Shown in pieces: positions 57,009 through 64,000 of a DNA stretch of 64,000 nucleotides. Under the pieces are notes generated by a model. It was not told the origin of the DNA and made no database searches. It was given only the letters and a program-made list of their open reading frames with translations. Location: positions 124,001-188,000 of the forward strand of contig QXJR01000025.1 in assembly GCA_020975725.1 (NCBI GenBank), in the 5' to 3' direction. The DNA comes from Picocystis sp. L7 (taxonomy: Eukaryota; Chlorophyta; Picocystophyceae; Picocystales; Picocystaceae). The position numbers and the translations under genes were made by a program. Position 1 is the stretch's first letter. The number at the start of each line of letters is the position of its first letter.

Positions 57009-57302
57009 TGTTGAGGCTGCTCAAGCCCTGGTCCCTGGGAGGTCGAATCCCTTAGGGACTACGACCGAGTTTCGGTCGAGTACCTTCGAGGAGTATGGGG
57101 CCCTGTGGGTCCTCGAAGGGCGATGCCCATTCCTGCCGTGTTCGATACCGACGAGAACCAATCCCGGTTTACTGAGAGGTCCTCTGCGGTCGATGAAGCC
57201 GCCATTGAGTGGGGATACTCACCACTCATTCTTGCATGTAATGCACAACTACGAAGGTGGCAACCCACGAACGTATCCAGAGTCAACACCCTGCCTCTTA
57301 CA
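57009..57302 (+). repeat. 3' LTR of element O (family A)
   Basis: Begins TGTTGAGGCTGC and ends CCTCTTACA. It shares several variant positions with the 3' LTR of A1 that are absent from the younger A copies, marking an older A subtype. Confidence 0.85.
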
Positions 57303-57620
57303 AAATTACTTGAAGACTTCTGTTTACTGTCGAAGATGCACGACCTATTTACAAAACATCAATAGATAGACATTTCTATATGTGGCAATGTAGAAGAAGA
57401 AATATTGATGAAAAGGCTTTCGGGCTATCAATTTGCTTGGAAAGCTTAGATGGTCAAGAAAACTCTCTATGGTTGAAAGCAGGCGCCACGTGCGTGGCAC
57501 AAGAGGCTTAGTGAAGAATTCGAAAAATTAGGTTTCTCATGCTCAAGCATTGACCCGGGATTGTTTACAAGAAATGGTGCACTACTGCTCGTTTACATTG
57601 ATTATTTGCTCTAATGTGGA
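57303..57620 (+). pseudogene. Old Ty1/copia reverse-transcriptase fragment
   Basis: Translates to a heavily decayed RT segment recognisable by QAPRAWHKRLSEEFEKLGF and SIDPGLFTRNGALLLVYID. It abuts the 3' LTR of O, so O probably inserted into this still older copia copy. Several breaks; no LTR seen. Confidence 0.7.
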
Positions 57621-57960
57621 GTGAGAATAGAAAAAGTCCAAGAATAGAGGAATTCGGATTTGCCAAATTATTTTTTTCGCTGCTCATTTCGCCCCGATTT
57701 TTGACCGTTGGCTCTCCCATACCGAAAAAGAAATATCCCCGAAAAGTACCCCTATTAGTGAAATATTTTTGGGGATCCTCTACGCAACCTGTTGGGAGAC
57801 GGGTGGCGGGATAGGGCGCTTGTCCGACGCAATCCCTCGTCTTTACACGTGCTATCAGGAAAATATTCCACGCGATGGGGGTGCACACACCGGATCCCTT
57901 TCCTCCGCGGCATGGAGGCACTCAAAGAGCGTGGGAAAGAGGAGAAGGAGCGGCGCCATG

Positions 57961-59133
57961 CCGCTACGGAAAGGTAGGATCCTGGAAATAATGGAGACGG
58001 AGCGCTTACGAGTGCGCATCGTCGACCTCCGTGTCGTCACGATGATGGTCGCAGACGGGGATCTGGACCTCCTCGTGGCGTTCACGGCCATGCTGGACGT
58101 GCTCGCGAGTAATTGCAAGGAGCGCCTGCGGACGCTTCATGAATGGTGGAGTCCGAGAGCTCCACCAACGATTCCGGGACGAAGTGCAGAGTCGTTCACG
58201 GACGACGAGCTTCGAGGGAGCTTTCGATTTGGGAGGCACGCGATCGCGGAACTCCTAGGCCTCCTAAGGGTTCCAAACGTGCCGCAATCGGCGACTAGGA
58301 CGCGGTTTGCAAGCCAGGTAGCCTGTCTACTTCTGTTGCGGCGTTTAGGTGAGTGCGAGCGGGGGTTTGGAACTTGCGCAGGTATGTGGTCGATCGCCTC
58401 GTGCTATTTTAGAAATGTATAACGTGGTACTAGACCACGTTATCAAGTACGATGCGCCTGCGATTCGGCTTGTGATTTGGGAGGAGCATTTGCCTGTATT
58501 TGCAAGTGCGTTGCGGGAGCGTGGTAATCCCGAGCGACATTGCTTTGGATTTATTGACGGGACGATGTTCACAATTTGCAGGACCATTGCGGGACAAGAA
58601 GTCATATACAATGGCTGGAAGAGACAACACAAGGTGTAATACCAATGTGTTATCCTTCCAAACTTTTTGATCAGTGATTGGTTTGGCCCCGCAACAAGAC
58701 GTTCGCACGACTCGCAGCTTCTTGCGGATTCGAACTTGGTGGTGCGTTGCAAAGCATGCGAGGTCGAGTGGGTGTGGAGTTGTGTGTACGGGGATCCAGC
58801 ATACCTCGTGCACGACGTGCTTCTCCATGCGCCCAAAGGGAGGATGACGTCCGCCATGGAGGCGTACGCGACGCTCGTGTCCCACTACCGGGAAACCGTC
58901 GAATGGGACTTTGGGAAATGGGCGCGCTATGGCCATCTGTGACGGAGGTTCGCCGAAAAATGAGTGGATCGCGTGCAACGAGTAAGGAGGATTGTGTTGC
59001 TGCTTTGCTAACAAAATATCACACTTGCAGGTACGGTTGTGTTGCTTATAGGTACTTCGAAACCTTGCCACCGTCCATGAGGGAGTACCCTGCCATGTAC
59101 CATCTCCAATTGGACCGGCAGAACATGCAATGA
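57961..59133 (+). pseudogene. PIF/Harbinger-type DDE transposase, decayed
   Basis: Reads as a Harbinger transposase: an N-terminal helical region (FTDDELRGSFRFGRHAIAEL, VACLLLLRRL), GRSPRAILEMYNVVLDHV, first Asp in CFGFIDGTM, YNGWKRQH, then GPATRRSHDSQLLADS, second Asp in YGDPAY, Glu in VEWDFGK, and the C-terminal LLTKYHTCRYG ... FETLPPSMREYPAMYHL. The frame changes once between about 58,340 and 58,380 and again near 58,917, with an in-frame TAA at 58637-58639, so the copy is dead. A GTGAGT...GCAG stretch at the first change could be an intron, but splicing it gives the wrong frame. Terminal inverted repeats and a TWA target copy were not found. Confidence 0.8.
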
Positions 59134-59629
59134 CATGGCACTTGAAACAGCACCATGGCATGGGCATGGGCACGACGCTTGGACTTGGATTTGGAATTGC
59201 AACAATAGCGGTAGCATGGCACTTGCAGCAGCAACCTCGGTGGATGGAATGGAATGGAGTGGTACCAGCAGCAGCAAGCAACGGTGGATGGATGGAGTTG
59301 AAGCTCCAGGAGCAGAAGTATTGAAGGAATGAAGGATAGATGCAGGAGTATCAACATTGAAGGAAGAAGGGAGATACAATAGCAACAACGTCAAAGGCAG
59401 TAAAGAAGAGGGACGATATGTCTCGTTCATGCACGGTGAACGAGACTACCGTAAATGAATGATCAACCCTCCCAGTCTCATTGCAATGATTTGTGTTGTC
59501 TTTTCCTTTGCTCGGACGACTGTGAGGCTAGTGCACGACGTAGTGGACGCGAGAGTGTTCAGTATGTTCCTACGACCTAGTGCGACAACAAAAAAAATAC
59601 AAAGCACTGCAAGTTCATCACACGTTGGT

Positions 59630-60240
59630 TTAGTTGCCGACGTCGCCGACTATGTCGTCGCTATTGAACGAAGCCTCGGGAGCGTCATTTGGCTTCAATG
59701 TGTTGACGTTTAGCATCTTCATACGATGTGCAACCACGGCTGCTTCCACAAAAGCGTCTTTGGATCCTAGATGCTCGCCTAGCGCGGGGTGGTTGGCGTG
59801 CAGTTGCATCTTTGTCAACCACTCCATCCTCGCACTCAGTTCAATGAAAGATTCCATCGCGAGTGCACCAAAGTCCTCCGCGGACTTGAGCCTGACCGCG
59901 AAGTCTGTCTCACTCCCTCGCCCACAAGTCCTTCCTCCACCGCTCCCACTTCCTCCAGATCACCGCGGTTTCTTCGCATGCCTCTCCATCGATCGCTTTA
60001 GCGCATCTTTCGCATAGCCATCCAGCCACGCCAGCTTCGAAGCCATTCCTTCCTTCTCGCACGCACGCTCGGTTTCCACGTTGTTCCACTGGCAACCTTT
60101 GGAAGACGACAAAAGCGGTCGTATACACTTGGACCCTTGAAGAAGAGATGGGACAAACTCGGATGCTTGGCGGAGAAACGACTCCTTAAGTGCTCCGACG
60201 GTGTCCAGACGCGGACGGCGTGTTGGTCGGAGGCCTTGAG
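59630..60240 (-). pseudogene. Myb/SANT-like DNA-binding protein remnant, second gene of the Harbinger element
   Basis: On the minus strand, VWTPSEHLRSRFSAKHP and LFFKGPSVYDRFCRL followed by VASGTTW match the end of the Myb_DNA-bind_3 (SANT-like) domain, whose usual pattern is a Trp, then HP, then a PxYDxL segment and a (R/V)A(T/S)G. Further frames down to 59630 (MESFIELSARMEWLTKMQLH) look like the C-terminal part. Frames shift along the way, so it is decayed. PIF/Harbinger elements commonly carry such a second protein; here it converges with the transposase. Family call moderate. Confidence 0.5.
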
Positions 60241-60349
60241 TAGGACTTGTTCATTAAAAAGACCTATGACACCTCTATATGGCTCATCGAGATCATCCTC
60301 TGCGGTAAGAGTCCAAAAAGGTAAAATTAGTACTCTGACTTGAGGACTA

Positions 60350-63300
60350 TGTGTCAGCATTTCTATATGCACGATCGAGGAAGAAGAATACACTCCTCCA
60401 TGAGCAGGGTGACCTAGGAAGGTGTAACAATGCTCTCGGCTAGTAGAGAAAAAATTATCACTAAGTTTCATGCACTTGAAGGACAGAAGACGAGCGATGT
60501 CAACCGTCAAATCAAGTTGTAACTTATATGGGAACAGTCGTGGATACTTTTGAAATGCTTCAGTTTCATGCAAGTGAACTAACGTGCAATGTGAAGGTCA
60601 AATTCCTATAATGTGGCTGTCCATTCTCCTATTTACCTCCGTGCATCTACCTTCGCATATATTTATCCTCCTTTGGCACCCCTACACAACTATTTCCAGC
60701 TTCTGCAATACGTTCGATCATGTTAACAAGTGGTCCAAACTTTTGCCGTGCACTATTGCACACTTTTTGACACAGAGAAAGGTCCCTTAAGGCGGAACGC
60801 TAGTGAACATTGTTGTTTAATCGTCACCATCCGCTTTTGTTGAATCACCTTTTTCTTTGCTCGTGGTAAAGCCATACTAGTCTTCCCTATAGCGTGTCCA
60901 CAAACTAACAATGGTCCTCTATCTTTTAGATGAGTGGCCAATCCTTATTTCATACCCCTATCGGGCTTCAACGAACCATGACTTTTTGCCTCTTCGTAGG
61001 CGTATCTCGTGGAACATGGTCCCGTCAAAGAAGGTGTGCCCCACACTCCCTGACGGGTTTCATGTGCCTATATATCGCCAAAGTGCGTGACAAAATAAGC
61101 ACAGAGACCCCAAGGGTGACTTTGATGCACTTCGCATCTTTTGTTTCGCCATCTTTATCTGCGTGATCGTCCCCGGAGTCCATACGGTTCACCTTGTGGC
61201 TTGTTGACTCGAAAGTCAACATTGAACCACCTCATAGGAATTGCGTCCCATGATTGGAAGTTGTCTTATGTATGTTGGTATCGATTTTCCAATCACAAAT
61301 GAGCACATCTTAAAACAAATTTAATTGGAATGATTGTCCCAAGCGTAAGAGAGTGACCCGTGCATTGCCTTATACAGGGATCACATGGATATTTGTAAAT
61401 AGGACGGAAGGATAATTCAACCTGCTTTCGAAAGACCCATGATTTTTTTCCCAACTTCAACACTCCATACAATAGAATGTACGTAAGCTCAAAAACATGT
61501 AACATTATATTTATGGATGTGGGAGTAGTTGTGTCCGTAGAAATGTGCAAACTTTTCCCGTTTGTCGCAATGATAAAAAATAGACTTCGCAAGCATGAGG
61601 CCTTTGATAAGAATCTCATCACTATGTGTATAACCCCTAATCTTAAAGATACCGAGCCTGTTTGGGGCCTGAACATCGTTAAGGACCAAAGATTTGTGAA
61701 TGAAGGGATGGGGGTCTTTCATACTTCCCGTGACATTTACAACGTCATTGGCTAAAAACACAAATTCAATTGAGAGAAGGGACCCATCGATCCAACGTGT
61801 TCACAAGAGTTGCAAACTAATTCTCCAATGGTTATTTCATACTCGTGTACTTGAACTTGGTATCTCTTGTTCTCGGGAAGGGAGCCACCAGAATTCCACC
61901 TTTGCAAAAAGTAAAATACGTGCCTACTCGTGCGTGCTTGGATTTCCTAGGTAAAGTGTTTGTTCCCCCTCGAGTGGAGATCTAAACGGCAACATCAATA
62001 TTTGCTATTGTTGTGTGAAGAGGCCAAAGATTCGTGGATTTTTTCGTTCACGTGGGAAAGTTCATGTCGAGACACAAATGAATACCGGAAAAATTACAAT
62101 TGGGACAGATTATACAAGAGAGCCAATGTTTCTTAAAAACGACGAGGTTAATTGCTCTCCGCCGTTTCTTACCTAAAACTGCCTATTAAACCTAATTCTT
62201 AGATTCATTTCCACACCGGATATCGTTAGACTTCATGAATGAATATTGTCGTCCTTCTTGTATTCTTCATTCATGTCTAAAGATTATGATTGCAAATGTT
62301 GGGTAGTGATAGTTGCATTTAAGTGTCGGGCACCATAAAGTAGGTGTGAGTTGTCGACTAAAACTCCTTCAAATAATTTTAAAAGTTGCTTTGGAAATTC
62401 TTACAATGCATGGATGCGTCAAGCCTTTATAAAGCTTGTGTATTCTCATTTTTAAATGCTTCTAAGCATAGCAATATGTGAAAATTAGAATTGTGACGGC
62501 AACTCCATTCTCCACAACGTACAAAACCGAACAAGTTTACAACAAGTTCCTAGTTCTTGATTCCTTGTGCCACTTCGTTCACAATTCAATACACTCATGC
62601 GTAATATATTTATTGAGACTTCTTCTTTACGAATTGCACGAATACAAAAGGTTTGAATCGTACAAACGGCGGCTTGCATGCCTAAAAGCACCCCCATGAA
62701 AATTACCTGTATTCCTGCGCATAGAATGTTTTGAATCATCTACGGAACTAGAAATGTAGATTTGTTTGACTTTTGTTTCACATTGGACACATAAAGGTAT
62801 CAATTTTATTGCCAAGTGTCTAAGATTTTTCTCCACAAGCCGCTTTGGTGGCGTGTTATACTTCAAATAGAGACCGAGTATTCAAATGATTGGTTGCATG
62901 TACTACATGTCGAGGGTAGCCTTGCCAATTGAAAGTGTAAAAAAACCGAAATTGTACTAGACATGTGAAGACCATCGATTTATCAACTTTAGAAGCTTTC
63001 ATAGTATCACCGTTTTGAAAGATCCAAGGGTTGAACAAAACGACCCATTCTTTGTAAGATTCTGATCCTCCGTTCTCTTGACATATGCGCGTGTCATTGG
63101 CTTCAAATGAACTACTGGCCCTAGAGCTCAGCTCTTCCAAAATATTACACCAAATAGACGGTATCTTTTTACAATTTTACTGATTTACTGTGTGACTATT
63201 TTCAGAGTTCCCATCAATTCACACAAATTGCTAGACAGATTATTGCAACAAAGTCGAAATCCTACGTACTGCTCGCATTGGAAAGTTGGCGCAATCCACT

Positions 63301-64000
63301 GAAATGATGGCTTTTCTTTTCTTGCACATTAATTCCTCCGCAAACGTGAACATTTATAACCACCCAGTTGTTTGTATTTAGTACAATGTGTTGGATTGTG
63401 CTGTTGTATATGCCAGAACTAAAGGCCAAGCACATGAAATGGGACGGTATGGAAGCAAGATCCAGACTACTGCAACACCGTGACAAAACAAACAGAACTA
63501 TCGTGTCGAGAAACTGATTTCAGATGAACATGCTGCTAGGAGTACTGAGGCATGAGAAAATACAAATGGACACTATCTATCAGCCTTAACACATTCGCTA
63601 CATGGTATGCCAATTTTGGAGATACTTCTAGGCTCAAGACCCCTGGAAGCAATAGGCCAAATTAATTCCAGGCTGATGGAAAGTTTAAGTTCACATGTAC
63701 TCGTGAGTACAAATATCTTGGAGCTGAAACATCTCAGCAAATTTCCGTCATCACATGTATCCAGAAGGCGCTTGCTCAGTGTCATCCCTGTTATCACATA
63801 CTACTTCCATGGATGGTGGAATGCTGCACATTTTTTTCAGTTTGGCTTCATTGTACCTTGTCACCTGCAAGAAGAATGTCGTTAGTCTACCCTGCACAGG
63901 GCTCCGCAAAAAGAGTTGGACCCATCGAAGACGTGAATGAGTCTTACCATTCTTTCAATGTGTTTCTCTAGATGTGCCCTTACTTGGGACTCGTTTCTTG
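60350..64000. other. AT-rich region, no gene recognised
   Basis: Base composition is clearly AT-rich, like the 15.2-17.5 kb island and unlike the gene blocks. Only short interrupted frames (under about 130 codons) on both strands. I found no rRNA, tRNA or LTR signal. Probably decayed transposon or intergenic DNA. Confidence 0.4.

Larger units (their letters stand above)
27171..57302 (+). mobile_element. Element O: family A Ty1/copia fossil, host of the nest (pieces 27171-27665 and 54426-57302)
   Basis: The left piece carries the protease region (WIVDSGATAHVC); the right piece continues with integrase, reverse transcriptase and RNase H and ends in the 3' LTR 57009-57302. The target copy GTACC at 27661-27665 and 54426-54430 brackets the inserted element A1, showing the two pieces were once contiguous. 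The 5' LTR and gag are missing, replaced by a degenerate reversed solo LTR. Broken: 5' truncated, with about one or two further breaks. The oldest layer of the A family here. Confidence 0.8.

Noticed and set aside
58340-58380. Short intron in the Harbinger transposase (GTGAGT...GCAG)
   Set aside because: Removing it leaves the downstream frame wrong for GRSPRAILEMYN, so a frame change in a decayed gene fits better.
1-64000. CRISPR arrays, bacterial operons, rRNA genes
   Set aside because: No regularly spaced short repeats, no rRNA signatures, and the gene content is nuclear eukaryotic.

Overview
The window is eukaryotic nuclear DNA, most likely from a green alga. It encodes a plastocyanin precursor, a lumenal PsbP-domain protein, a plastid-type KAS III and a phosphoglucan-water-dikinase-like starch enzyme, beside cytosolic and nuclear housekeeping genes (CIA2/MIP18, a NEPRO/RMP1-like protein, a SET-domain protein). 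The recognised host genes read as single long GC-rich ORFs without evident introns. All ten host ORFs, including the partial one at the left edge, end in TGA.

Layout. 1-14,200 is a gene-rich GC-rich block: one partial plus-strand gene, then eight minus-strand genes (plastocyanin, NEPRO/RMP1-like, two unrecognised ORFs in tandem, CIA2, SET, PsbP-like, with spacers). 14,200-18,280 is a gene-free spacer holding a foldback element and an AT-rich island. 18,280-25,320 has two plus-strand plastid-metabolism genes, KAS III and the dikinase. 26,880-57,620 is an uninterrupted nest of Ty1/copia LTR retrotransposon fossils from five LTR families (here called A, B, C, D, F), inserted into one another up to four or more levels deep. 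57,630-60,350 is a decayed PIF/Harbinger-type DNA transposon with a transposase and, convergent to it, a Myb/SANT-like second gene. 60,350-64,000 is AT-rich DNA in which no gene was recognised.

The retrotransposon nest can be read from target-site duplications (TSDs). An old A-type copy (O) was hit by another A-type copy (A1; GTACC). A1 was hit by D and by B. B was hit by A2 (AACTG) and C (GCACT). D was hit by F (GGCTT), and F by A3 (GCTAC). The B element has non-matching flanks and sits where both the middle of A1 and the 3' part of D are missing, which suggests recombination between two B copies.

The most interesting signals are: the same stem and loop-length hairpin kept in three otherwise different LTR families; the recombinant B element; two host ORFs in the same frame separated by one TGA and 21 nt (possible dicistronic mRNA); and the foldback element. 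Functional calls are by eye from family knowledge; no database search was run.
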